The position numbers and the translations under genes were made by a program. A DNA stretch of 64,000 nucleotides from Rhizobium bangladeshense (GTDB taxonomy: Bacteria > Pseudomonadota > Alphaproteobacteria > Rhizobiales > Rhizobiaceae). The stretch lies in NCBI RefSeq assembly GCF_001662075.1, contig NZ_LYPL01000013.1:152287-216286 (forward strand), given 5' to 3'. Shown piece after piece: positions 24,682 through 34,437 of the stretch (positions are counted from its first letter, which is position 1; each line of letters starts with the position of its first letter). Under the pieces are notes generated by a model, which was not told where the DNA came from, ran no database searches, and saw nothing but the letters and a program-made list of their open reading frames with translations.

Positions 24682-26196
24682 TCAGTTCTTGACCGTATCC
24701 TCCAGGAAGAAGCGGCCGAGCGGGTTCTGGTAGAAATTCTCGATATTCTTGCGCGAGACGTTGATGTAGGGGCTGTAATAGAGGTCGATCCAGTTGACGT
24801 CGTCCTTGGCCATCTTCTGCAGATCGACATACATGCCTTCACGCTTCTTGGGCTCGAGCTCGAGACGGGCTTTCGCGACCAGCTCCTTCACCGCCTCGTT
24901 CTTGTAGTTGGTCAAATAGTTGTTGTTGGAATCGTGGCCGAGGACGAAGGTGGTCTTCTGGTCCGGATCGAGGATGTCGTTCGTCCAGTAGTTGACCGAG
25001 ATGTCATAGTCGCCGGCAACCAGCATATCCCATTCCTGGCTCGGATCAACCTTCTGCAGATTGGCGGTGATGCCGGCCTTCTGCAGCTGCTGCTGGACCA
25101 AGACGGCCGTCTGCTCGTCCACCTCGTCGCCGGCGCGAACCACGTAATTCAGCGTCAGGTCGGATGCGCCGGCAGCCGCCAGCATTTCCTTGGCCTTCGC
25201 GGGATCATAGGGCCGCTGCAGATTGTCGGCGTAATAATAGAGTGCGCCCTTTGGAATGTAGGAATTGGCCACAGTGCCCTGGCCGAAGGTGACGGTATCG
25301 ACGATTGCCTTCCTGTCGATGGCAAGATCCAGCGCCTGGCGGACCTCCTTCTTGCCGAGCGCGCCATGCGCGTGATTGATCAGCAGATGGTCCTCGCGGG
25401 TCGAAGCGTCGATGCCGACATTGAGATTTGGGTCCTTCTTCAGTTCCTCGACGCGGGAGAAGGGAACGAAAATCGCCGCATCCAGTTCGCCGGCCTGAAC
25501 GTTCAGCATTCGCGTATTGTCGTCGGGCACCGAGATCCATTCGACGCCGTCGAGTTTGACGCGGTCGGCTTCCCAGAAATTCGGGTTCTTTTTGAGGATG
25601 ACGCGGTCACCGCGCCGCCATTCGTCGATCACGAAGGCACCGGATGCGATCGGCTTTTCCGCATAGGCATCTGCGCCCAGAGATTCCATGCCTCTCTTCG
25701 AGATGACCGACGCGTTCGGCAGCGCCAGCGTCGACAGGAACGGCGCGGACGGGTTCTTGAGCTTGATCGTCAGCGTGTGCGGATCGGTCGCCACTGCCGT
25801 GTCGATCACCTTGTAGGAATCGCTCCAGAGGGAGGCGGCATCGTCGCGGATGCGCAACAGACTGAAGGCCGAATCCTCCGCCGTCAGCGGCGAACCGTCG
25901 GAGAATTTCGCTTCACGGATCTTGAGGGTGTAGGTCAGTCCGTCATCCGAGATCGTCCAGCTTTCGGCAAGCCCCGGTTCCAGCTTGGTGCCCGTCTTGT
26001 CGACGCGGATCAGCACGTCGTAGACGTTGGAAAACACCCAGTTGTCGATGTTCTGTGCGGTCTTGATCGGATCGAATGTCGTCGAATCTTCGCGGCGGCC
26101 GATAGTGAGCACGCCGGCGGCCTCGGCATAACTTGCGCCGAGCGTCAGCCCGGCGAGCAGGGCGGCAAGCCCGATCGATTTCCAGTTATTCGTCAT
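24682..26196 (-). CDS. peptide/opine-type ABC transporter substrate-binding protein (family 5)
   Basis: A 504-residue periplasmic binding protein of the oligopeptide family 5. A Sec signal of about 26 residues ends AEA, followed by the family start VLTIGRREDSTTFDPI and the conserved block LTYTLKIREAKFSDGSPLTAED. It is the last gene of a five-gene leftward operon (hydrolase, two permeases, ATPase, binding protein). In the comparable PipR system of Pseudomonas a peptide-type transporter is needed for the response to plant material, so this protein may be the receptor that captures the signal. Confidence 0.93.
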   Translation of the reverse strand: MTNNWKSIGLAALLAGLTLGASYAEAAGVLTIGRREDSTTFDPIKTAQNIDNWVFSNVYDVLIRVDKTGTKLEPGLAESWTISDDGLTYTLKIREAKFSDGSPLTAEDSAFSLLRIRDDAASLWSDSYKVIDTAVATDPHTLTIKLKNPSAPFLSTLALPNASVISKRGMESLGADAYAEKPIASGAFVIDEWRRGDRVILKKNPNFWEADRVKLDGVEWISVPDDNTRMLNVQAGELDAAIFVPFSRVEELKKDPNLNVGIDASTREDHLLINHAHGALGKKEVRQALDLAIDRKAIVDTVTFGQGTVANSYIPKGALYYYADNLQRPYDPAKAKEMLAAAGASDLTLNYVVRAGDEVDEQTAVLVQQQLQKAGITANLQKVDPSQEWDMLVAGDYDISVNYWTNDILDPDQKTTFVLGHDSNNNYLTNYKNEAVKELVAKARLELEPKKREGMYVDLQKMAKDDVNWIDLYYSPYINVSRKNIENFYQNPLGRFFLEDTVKN

Positions 26197-26215
26197 GAGT
26201 TCGTTCCCTTCGTTG

Positions 26216-27909
<1,694 letters not shown>

Positions 27910-27913
<4 letters not shown>

Positions 27914-28761
27914 TCATGCACCCCCAGCAACTCGCCGAGAGCATCGCCCAGCATGCTGAAGCCAAAGGCGAGGCAGACGATGGAAAGGCCGGGAAACAGC
28001 GTGATCCACCATGCCGTGGTGATGAAGCTCTGCCCCTCCGCGACCATGACGCCCCATTCGGCGATCGGCGGCTGGACGCCGAGACCGAGATAGCTGACGG
28101 CGGCGCCGCTCAGCAGCACCAGCGTCGCATCCGACATCGAAAAGACGATCGAGCCAGCGATCGCGTTCGGCAACAGGTGCCGGAACATGATGCGCGGACG
28201 GCTGAAGCCGAGGCTGACGGCGGCGACCGCGTAATCGCTGCTTTTTAGCACCAGCATCTGCGCCCGGATCAGCCGCGCATAGGAGACCCAGCCGACCAGC
28301 GACATGGCGATATAGAAGCTGCCGAGGCCGGGACCGAGGATCGCGATGATCGACAGCATCAGCACCAGGAAGGGGAAGGCGAGGATGATATCGACGAGGC
28401 GCATGAACAGCGCATCGACGATACCGCCGTAAAAGCCTGCGATCGAACCCACCGTCGTACCGATCAGGAAGGGGAAGGCGACGCCGATGAGAGCCATCTG
28501 CAGATCAAGGCGCGCGCCCCAGATGACGCGGGAAAGGATATCACGGCCGAAATTGTCGGTGCCGAAGGGGTGCAGCAGCGACGGCGCCTGCAGGCGCACC
28601 TCGGCATTCTGAGTGATCGGATCGTAGGGCGCGATGATGGGCGCGCCGATCGCCAGCAGGAGGAAAAACAGCAGCATGCCGGCGCCGACGGCAAACATTA
28701 ACCGCCGGCCGACGAACCGGCGCCAGCCGTGGGATGCGGGGGCGGTCGCCTGGATGCTCAT
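27910..28761 (-). CDS. peptide ABC transporter permease (DppC type)
   Basis: A 283-residue permease with a long cytoplasmic N-terminus, one helix, the LHPFGTDNFGRDILSRVIWGAR block typical of DppC/OppC, and the EAA-like loop. The ATG at 28761 overlaps the DppB-type stop (ATGA). The frame remains open far upstream, but that part is antisense or out of frame to the partner permease. It forms the channel with the protein encoded at 28758-29696. Confidence 0.94.
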
Positions 28762-29696
28762 AGCTTCACCCTCGGATCGACGGCGACCGTGACGATGTCG
28801 GCGATGAAGTTTATGAGCACGGTGGCGCAGGCAAAGACCATGGCGACGCCCTGAACCACCATGTAGTCGCGCGAAAAGATCGCCCTGACAAGCAGTTGCC
28901 CCATGCCGGGCAGCGCAAAGACGCTCTCGACCACCACCGTGCCGCCGATCAGCCAGCCGATGTTGACGGCAAGCAGATTGATCGTCGGCACCAGTGAATT
29001 CGGCAGCACATGCCGCCAGAAGACGATGCCTTCCGGCATGCCGCGAGCGTGCGCCGCCGTCGCGACGTCCGACTTCAGCGCTTCGATCATTGCCGCACGC
29101 AGGCTTCGCGTCAGAACGGTCGAGAGCGACAGCGCCACCGTCAGGCTCGGCAGCACGAGATGCGCAAGCTTGTCGCCGAGCGTGGCGCCATAGCCGGAAA
29201 CCGGCAGTACACCGAGTTCGACGCTGAAGAGGATGATCAGCATCAGCCCCAGCCAGAAGGGCGGAAAACCGATGCCGAAGGTCGAGACGATGCGCACCGC
29301 ATGGTCGGGCGCACGGCCGGCGTTGCGCGCGGCGATCGCCGCCATCGGCACCGCAATCAGAACAGACAGCACAACGCTCGCGGCAACGAGCGCGAGCGTC
29401 GGTTCGATGCGGGTCGCAATCAACTTCAGCACGTCGATCTTGTAGAGGATCGACTTGCCCATCTCGCCATTGGCGAGGTTCTTGAGAAAATAGACATATT
29501 GCAGCCACATCGGCTGATCGAGACCGTATTGGGCGCGGATGCTGGCAAGTGCCTCCGGCGTCGCGCGCGTGCCGAGGATATTGCGTGCGGGATCGCCGGG
29601 GATCAGCCGAACCAGAATGAAGGTGATGACACTGATGCCGAAAATGACGGGCAGGAACTGCAGCGGTCGCGTCAGAACGAATTTATAGCGATGCAT
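28758..29696 (-). CDS. peptide ABC transporter permease (DppB type)
   Basis: A 312-residue DppB/OppB-type permease: an N-terminal helix with VITFILVRLIPGDP, the GLDQP segment after it, and the C-terminal EAA region RGMPEGIVFWRHVLPNSL. It begins 51 bases after the proline-iminopeptidase-like gene on the same strand. That spacing makes hydrolase and transporter one transcription unit under the lux-box-like promoter at 30719. Confidence 0.94.
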   Translation of the reverse strand: MHRYKFVLTRPLQFLPVIFGISVITFILVRLIPGDPARNILGTRATPEALASIRAQYGLDQPMWLQYVYFLKNLANGEMGKSILYKIDVLKLIATRIEPTLALVAASVVLSVLIAVPMAAIAARNAGRAPDHAVRIVSTFGIGFPPFWLGLMLIILFSVELGVLPVSGYGATLGDKLAHLVLPSLTVALSLSTVLTRSLRAAMIEALKSDVATAAHARGMPEGIVFWRHVLPNSLVPTINLLAVNIGWLIGGTVVVESVFALPGMGQLLVRAIFSRDYMVVQGVAMVFACATVLINFIADIVTVAVDPRVKL

Positions 29697-29747
29697 GGCG
29701 GCGATCGCCCCTCTGTCTTCGTCGGGTTGGAGCCGCTTTCATTTGCA

Positions 29748-30638
29748 TCAAGCTGCCTTGTGCCGGGATAGAAAATCGAGAAGCGCCGGATAATAGTCCT
29801 GCGGGTTTTCATAAAACGGCATGTGGCTGGCATTGGCAAATACCTTGAGTTCGGCATTCGGCAGTGCGAGCTTCATTCTCAGCGCGCAGGCCGGCGTCAG
29901 CTCGTCATGCTCGCCTGCGGTGATCAGCACCGGCAGCGTCAGCCGCGGCAGATCGGGGATGCGGTTCCAGTCCTTGAGGTTGCCGATGTAGAGAAACTCG
30001 TTCGGGCCCTGCATGGTCGCGTAGGGCGCCATGTTCCAGTCGTCGAGCGAGCGGCGAACCGGCGCCGGCCATTCGGCCAGGCGGCAGACGTGGCGGTAGT
30101 TGAGGATGGTGACGGCGGCGAGATATTCAGGATGATCGTAGGTGCCCTCAGCCTCATGCTTCTGCATCATCGACACAGTCTCGGGACCGAGTGCCGCCCG
30201 CAGCCGTTCCAGTTCCGAGATCAGATGCGGCATGTCGGCGACGGTATCTTCGAGGATCAGTGTCTTGAGGTTCTCGGGATAGGTCAGCGCATAATCGATC
30301 GCCAGCCACCCGCCCCAGGAATGGCCGAGCAGGTGAACCTCGCCGAGCCCAAGTGCCTTGCGCACCGTCTCGGCCTCCTCGACATAACGGCCGATCGTCC
30401 AGAGCGAGAGATCGTCCGGCCGATCGGAGGCGCCCGTGCCGAGCTGGTCGAAGGCGACCACACGGTAGCCCTTGTCGATCAGGCAGGAATGCGCCTCGCG
30501 CAGGTAATCGCAGGGCAGGCCGGGACCGCCGTTCAAGCAGAAAACCGTCTCGGCGCCGGTCCCGAAGCTATAGGCGACGACGCGGTAGCCATCGACATCG
30601 ATTTCGAAACGGGCGTCCGGCTGGATTTCACGCCACAT
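29748..30638 (-). CDS. proline iminopeptidase-family alpha/beta hydrolase (PipA-like), first copy
   Basis: A 296-residue alpha/beta hydrolase of peptidase family S33. NGGPG at residues 36-40 is the oxyanion-hole loop and GHSWGG at 105-110 holds the nucleophile Ser107; Asp in GEHDEL and His in ASHMP complete the triad. No signal peptide is evident, so it is probably cytoplasmic. The ATG at 30638 has CGGAG upstream. Family members remove N-terminal proline or hydrolyse related amides. Genes of this kind lie beside plant-responsive LuxR solos (XccR, OryR, PsoR, PipR). It heads the peptide-transporter operon and has a lux-box-like promoter. Confidence 0.92.
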   Translation of the reverse strand: MWREIQPDARFEIDVDGYRVVAYSFGTGAETVFCLNGGPGLPCDYLREAHSCLIDKGYRVVAFDQLGTGASDRPDDLSLWTIGRYVEEAETVRKALGLGEVHLLGHSWGGWLAIDYALTYPENLKTLILEDTVADMPHLISELERLRAALGPETVSMMQKHEAEGTYDHPEYLAAVTILNYRHVCRLAEWPAPVRRSLDDWNMAPYATMQGPNEFLYIGNLKDWNRIPDLPRLTLPVLITAGEHDELTPACALRMKLALPNAELKVFANASHMPFYENPQDYYPALLDFLSRHKAA

Positions 30639-30689
30639 TGATTGCTCCGGCAGAAGAATTCGCTTGCTCAATATTTGGGCATGGTTAAA

Positions 30690-30734
30690 TTTTTACCGGA
30701 AAACGCGTCCCGTGCCAGCTATAAGAAGTGATAG
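30690..30734 (-). promoter_or_regulatory. lux-box-like element and -10 of the first pip operon
   Basis: The 16-bp element at 30719-30734 (plus strand CTATAAGAAGTGATAG) has the CT-N12-AG form of lux/las boxes. On the minus strand a TAAAAA hexamer at 30690-30695 is 34 bases from the box centre, as expected if LuxR binds at about -42. Read towards the pip gene the site has flanks ACCCTAT and ATAGCTG, identical to those of the site at 31663. Confidence 0.65.
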
Positions 30735-30765
30735 GGTAGGGCGCATGCGAACCGGGGAACTGCCC

Positions 30766-31542
30766 ATGCTTGATGATATCGGGACGATCAGACGGCAGTT
30801 TACAGCGCATGAAACGCTGGACGGCCGGATCGACCAGGCCTTCGAGGCGATGAAGCGGTTGGGCTTCGAGGCCCTGATCTATGACTATACGCCCGTGCCC
30901 TACGATCTCGACGGCGCGATCATGATACCCTCGCTGCTGAAACTCCGGAACATCGCCGAGGACATGCACGATTATTGGTTCGGCCGCGGTTATTTCCGCA
31001 TCGACCCGGTCCAGCAGGTGGCGCTGCGCAGCAGCGCGCCCTTCTTCTGGAACTACGATACGAATGCCGACACGCTGATCAACCGCTTCATGAGCGATGA
31101 CACCGCGCCGGTGACGCGCTATCTTCGCGAACGCGACATGTCGACGGGCGTCACCGTGCCGGTCCATATGCCGGGCGGCGACTATGCGACCGTCACCGGC
31201 ATCCGCTTCGGCGAAGACAGCGACTTCGAACGGCATGCGCTGCGTTATATCGCCGACTTCAACCTGCTCGCCCATGTCTTCCACGAGACGGCCTATTCGC
31301 TTTTCGACAGGAAGGCGCGCAGCGTCGGTACCATCCATCTGACCGAGCGGGAACGCGAATGCCTGCGCCATTCGGCGGAGGGCTATTCTGCCAAGGAAAT
31401 CTCGCGCATCATCGGCCGCTCGGTGCCGACCGTGGTGATGCATCTCAATGCCGCGGCCAAGAAACTCGGCGCCCGCAACCGCACCCAGGCCGTCGTGCGC
31501 GCCACCCACTACCGCCTACTCGAAGGGCGCGACCGAAACTAG
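30766..31542 (+). CDS. LuxR-family solo regulator of the plant-associated type
   Basis: A 258-residue LuxR protein with an N-terminal signal-binding domain and a C-terminal GerE-type helix-turn-helix (LTERERECLRHSAEGYSAKEISRIIG). In TraR numbering Asp70, Pro71 and Trp85 are kept (D80, P81, W95 here), but the acyl-homoserine-lactone-contacting Trp57 and Tyr61 are Met67 and Trp71. These are the W57M/Y61W substitutions that define LuxR solos of plant-associated bacteria answering plant compounds. No luxI gene is in the window. ATG 30766 has GGGGAA 6 bases upstream; ATG 30745 is an alternative. Confidence 0.92.
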   Translation: MLDDIGTIRRQFTAHETLDGRIDQAFEAMKRLGFEALIYDYTPVPYDLDGAIMIPSLLKLRNIAEDMHDYWFGRGYFRIDPVQQVALRSSAPFFWNYDTNADTLINRFMSDDTAPVTRYLRERDMSTGVTVPVHMPGGDYATVTGIRFGEDSDFERHALRYIADFNLLAHVFHETAYSLFDRKARSVGTIHLTERERECLRHSAEGYSAKEISRIIGRSVPTVVMHLNAAAKKLGARNRTQAVVRATHYRLLEGRDRN

Positions 31543-31543
31543 A

Positions 31544-31645
31544 GCGTGTCGCGCAAAAGTGTGCGCGGCTTTGCGATAACGACACGCGTAAAAACACAGA
31601 CCTAAAGCACGACGAGCGAATCTGAAAGATCGCGACGTGCTTTAG
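31544..31645. repeat. RIME-like intergenic double palindrome
   Basis: Two palindromes lie in tandem: GCGTGTCG/CGACACGC (31544-31551 and 31580-31587) and CTAAAGCACG/CGTGCTTTAG (31602-31611 and 31636-31645). Paired palindromes of this composition are typical of the Rhizobium-specific intergenic mosaic element. It may also act as a transcript end for the LuxR gene. Confidence 0.65.
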
Positions 31646-31662
31646 AGCGGCTCCTGGCCACC

Positions 31663-31708
31663 CTATAAGTTGTGATAGCTGCCTTCGTCGCTGCCGCCGC
31701 TTTATGGT
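31663..31708 (+). promoter_or_regulatory. lux-box-like element and -10 of the second pip gene
   Basis: CTATAAGTTGTGATAG at 31663-31678 is a CT-N12-AG element. TATGGT at 31703-31708 lies 35 bases from its centre. The flanks read ACCCTAT and ATAGCTG toward the hydrolase gene, the same as in the first site. Confidence 0.65.
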
Positions 31709-31725
31709 CTCCAAACGCCCAAGAG

Positions 31726-32640
31726 ATGGAGACGCCGGTGGCCGAAATCGCAACGAGTGAAGCCTATCTGCCCTTTCGCGAATATCGCACCTGGTATCGC
31801 GTGACCGGTTCGGTGGAAAGCGGCAAACTGCCGCTCGTCGTCGCCCATGGAGGGCCCGGCTGCACACATGATTACGTCGATTCCTTCAAGGGCATTACTG
31901 AGCTCGATGGCCGTCCTGTCATTCATTACGACCAACTCGGCAACGGCAATTCCACGCGTCTACCCGAGAAAGGCCCGGATTTCTGGACGGTCGGCCTCTT
32001 CCTTGAGGAGCTGGATGCGCTGCTTGCCCATCTCGGCATACAGGATCGTTATGCCCTTCTCGGCCAGTCCTGGGGCGGCATGCTCGGCGCCGAACATGCG
32101 GTGCGTCGGCCACCAGGCCTGAAAGCGCTTATCATCGCCAACTCGCCGGCCAACATGCATACCTGGGTTTCGGAAGCGAACCGGCTGAGGCAGGAACTGC
32201 CGAAAGAGGTACAGGACACGCTGCTGAAACATGAGAAGGCGGGAAGCCTCACCGATACGGACTACATCGCCGCCTCCCGCGTCTTCTATGATCGCCATGT
32301 CTGTCGCGTGGTGCCGTGGCCGCCGGAAGTGGCGCGGACCTTTGCGATCATGGACGATGACAACACCGTCTACCGCAACATGAATGGCCCAACCGAGTTT
32401 CACGTCATCGGCACGATGAAGGACTGGACGATCGAAGACCGACTCGACCGCATCGAGGCGCCGACGCTGTTGATTTCGGGGAAATATGACGAGGCGACGC
32501 CCTTGGTTGTAAAGCCCTACCTCGAACGCGTTCCCGGCTGCGAATGGGTGCTCTTCGAAAATTCCAGCCACATGCCGCATGTCGAGGAAAAGCAGCTTTG
32601 CCTGGCGACCGTTTCCGGCTTTCTGTCGCGCTACGACTGA
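31726..32640 (+). CDS. proline iminopeptidase-family alpha/beta hydrolase (PipA-like), second copy
   Basis: A 304-residue S33-family hydrolase. HGGPG at residues 41-45 is the oxyanion-hole loop, and the nucleophile motif is GQSWGG with Ser115, the classical proline iminopeptidase form. Asp in SGKYDEAT and His in SSHMPH complete the triad. It resembles the first copy over its length but is clearly diverged, so the two probably have different substrates. The start is uncertain: ATG 31726, or GTG 31738 with GGAG at better distance; a GTG at 31672 falls inside the lux-box-like site. It is separately controlled by that site. Confidence 0.9.
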   Translation: METPVAEIATSEAYLPFREYRTWYRVTGSVESGKLPLVVAHGGPGCTHDYVDSFKGITELDGRPVIHYDQLGNGNSTRLPEKGPDFWTVGLFLEELDALLAHLGIQDRYALLGQSWGGMLGAEHAVRRPPGLKALIIANSPANMHTWVSEANRLRQELPKEVQDTLLKHEKAGSLTDTDYIAASRVFYDRHVCRVVPWPPEVARTFAIMDDDNTVYRNMNGPTEFHVIGTMKDWTIEDRLDRIEAPTLLISGKYDEATPLVVKPYLERVPGCEWVLFENSSHMPHVEEKQLCLATVSGFLSRYD

Positions 32641-32656
32641 AGCAGATGCCGGCTCG

Positions 32657-33571
32657 TCACGATCGGCGGACCAGCCATTTCTTCGCGACACGGCAGGCCA
32701 TTGTATAGGCCGGATCGAAGACATTGCCGACATCATAACGCACCACCTGTCCCAGCAGATGGCTTGCCGCCGTTCTGTCGAGGCCGTAATCCGAGGCCAG
32801 CCAATTCAGCATTTCGCTGGTGGCATGCTGAAGCGCCTGATCGAGGGGCCTGGCATTGCCGATGGTGAAGATGTCTTCGGCGGTTTCTCCGCGTGGCCAG
32901 ACCAGTCCGGCCTTCTTTTCCACCGTCAGCCGAACCGTGACTTCGAAAGTGGTTTCGACGCCGGTGCCAACGATCTCACCATCGCCCTGCACGGCATGGC
33001 AATCGCCGAGAAAGAACAGCGCGCCGGGAGCCGATACCGGAAAACGAACGGTCGTGCCGGGGCCGAACAGGCGATAATCCATGTTGCCGCCATATTCGCC
33101 GCTGGTCGCCGTCGAGATCGCCTGACCGAGGCTGGGCGCCACCCCGAAACAGCCGATCATCGGGGCGAGCGGCAGAACGAATTTTTCGAGGCCGGCGACC
33201 GGCTCGGACAGCCGGACGGTCAGCGCTTCGCGGTCAATGGCCCAGATCGCCATGCTACGCGGCGGCAGGTCGCGAACCGTTTCGGGATCGATGACATTGG
33301 CCGCGACGATGCTCCGGGTAAAGCCGGTGCCCCTGGTCGGAACCATGCTGATGATCTCGACCTTCAACGCATCTCCGGGCTCGGCGCCCTCCACGAAGAT
33401 CGGGCCGTTCATCGGGTTCGGACCGGATGTCCGTCGGATGCCGTCCTTGTCATAGCCGATGGCATCGATCGTCTCGGTGACGACGGTATCGCCGTCGGCG
33501 ATATGCAGGGCAGGCGGAAGCGAGCCGATGACATTGTGAAAGCGCGTCGGAATGAAGCGGTGAGTGGTCAT
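32657..33571 (-). CDS. acetamidase/formamidase family protein
   Basis: A 304-residue FmdA/AmdA-family amidase, all-beta and metal-dependent, hydrolysing formamide, acetamide or related short amides to acid and ammonia. The signature GDCHAVQGDGEI is intact near residue 200, and GPNPMNGPIFVEGAEPGD and the late FTIGNARPLDQAL match the family. The ATG at 33571 is the first in the conserved part. The gene converges with the second pip gene. With the LuxR solo next door, a role in hydrolysing an acetamide-like plant signal or nutrient is a plausible inference, not shown by the sequence. Confidence 0.92.
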   Translation of the reverse strand: MTTHRFIPTRFHNVIGSLPPALHIADGDTVVTETIDAIGYDKDGIRRTSGPNPMNGPIFVEGAEPGDALKVEIISMVPTRGTGFTRSIVAANVIDPETVRDLPPRSMAIWAIDREALTVRLSEPVAGLEKFVLPLAPMIGCFGVAPSLGQAISTATSGEYGGNMDYRLFGPGTTVRFPVSAPGALFFLGDCHAVQGDGEIVGTGVETTFEVTVRLTVEKKAGLVWPRGETAEDIFTIGNARPLDQALQHATSEMLNWLASDYGLDRTAASHLLGQVVRYDVGNVFDPAYTMACRVAKKWLVRRS

Positions 33572-33717
33572 GAGTATACGGCTCTCGCTCGTTTCGAATA
33601 TCATAGTCCGCGCTGGCCTGCCCGGCGGAGTGTCCAGACTAGATCAGAGATTACCTGGGAAGCCAACACGCCCAAGCGCAGGCTGTCTGATCTTGCCTTG
33701 CATCCTTCGAATACTAT

Positions 33718-33737
33718 ATGTAGGTAAGTACCTACAT
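33718..33737 (+). promoter_or_regulatory. palindromic operator of the toxin-antitoxin operon
   Basis: ATGTAGGT and ACCTACAT form a perfect 8-bp inverted repeat around AAGT, 11 bases before the antitoxin ATG and next to its GGAGA. Conditional autorepression by the antitoxin or complex is expected. Confidence 0.7.
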
Positions 33738-33748
33738 GGAGATGCGTT

Positions 33749-34003
33749 ATGAATGTGACAAGCCTTTCCAGCCGCGAACTCAATCACGACGTGAGCAGGG
33801 CAAAGAAGGCGGCGCAAAATGGTCCTGTCATCATTACGGATCGAGGCAAACCATCCCACGTGTTGATGACTTATGACGAATTCGAGCGTCTCACCGGCAA
33901 GCGCCGCAGCCTGGTCGATGCTCTCTTCATGCCGGGTTTGTCAGATATCGACTTCGACCCGCCTCGTGTTGAGATCGCACCACGCGGGGTCGATCTGTCT
34001 TGA
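33749..34003 (+). CDS. type II antitoxin, Phd/YefM family
   Basis: An 84-residue antitoxin. The N-terminal part has the Phd/YefM DNA-binding fold (SSRELNHDVSRAKKAAQNGPVIITDRGKPSHVLMTYDEFERL), and the acidic C-terminal tail from about residue 60 (FDPPRVEI) would wrap the toxin. GGAGA lies upstream and a palindromic operator precedes it. It overlaps the PIN toxin gene by 4 bases. The pair probably acts as a stabilisation or stress module. Confidence 0.9.
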   Translation: MNVTSLSSRELNHDVSRAKKAAQNGPVIITDRGKPSHVLMTYDEFERLTGKRRSLVDALFMPGLSDIDFDPPRVEIAPRGVDLS

Positions 34004-34422
34004 AATATTTGCTGGATACCAATGTTGTTTCCGAACTGCGAAAGGTCGGAGACGGCAAGGCAGATGCCAATGTGGTCGCATGGGCCGGGGCGCAAGATAC
34101 CGCGAGCTTATGCATCTCCGCCATCACGATCCTGGAGCTGGAACGGGGAATACTCGGCGTGCAGCGCCGAGATGCGGCGCAGGGGGCTCGCCTGCGTGCA
34201 TGGCTGGAAAATCAGGTGCGGCCCGCATTCGCCGGCCGTATCCTGCCGGTCGATGACGCGATCGCCACACGCTGCGCGCATCTGCATATTCCGGATCGGC
34301 GCAATGAAGTGGATGCTCTGATTGCCGCAACCGCCCTGGTTCTCGGCCTGACCGTGGTTACGCGTAATATCAGGGATTTCGAAGGCGCGGGCGTTGTCGT
34401 ATTGGATCCGTGGCAGGGTTGA
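34000..34422 (+). CDS. type II toxin, PIN-domain ribonuclease (VapC/FitB family)
   Basis: A 140-residue PIN-domain toxin expected to cleave tRNA or another RNA with bound Mg2+. The acidic catalytic set is complete: Asp6 in LLDTN, Glu in ILELERG, Asp in NEVDALIAATA and Asp in TRNIRDFEG. It starts at a TTG overlapping the antitoxin stop (TTGA), which should couple its translation to that of the antitoxin. Functional toxicity is probable because no catalytic residue is missing. Confidence 0.9.
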   Translation: MKYLLDTNVVSELRKVGDGKADANVVAWAGAQDTASLCISAITILELERGILGVQRRDAAQGARLRAWLENQVRPAFAGRILPVDDAIATRCAHLHIPDRRNEVDALIAATALVLGLTVVTRNIRDFEGAGVVVLDPWQG

Positions 34423-34437
34423 TGTCTTTGCGTCCGG

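Noticed and set aside
30664..32640. A classical quorum-sensing LuxI/LuxR pair
   Set aside because: No LuxI-type synthase exists anywhere in the window, and the LuxR pocket lacks the AHL-contacting Trp and Tyr.
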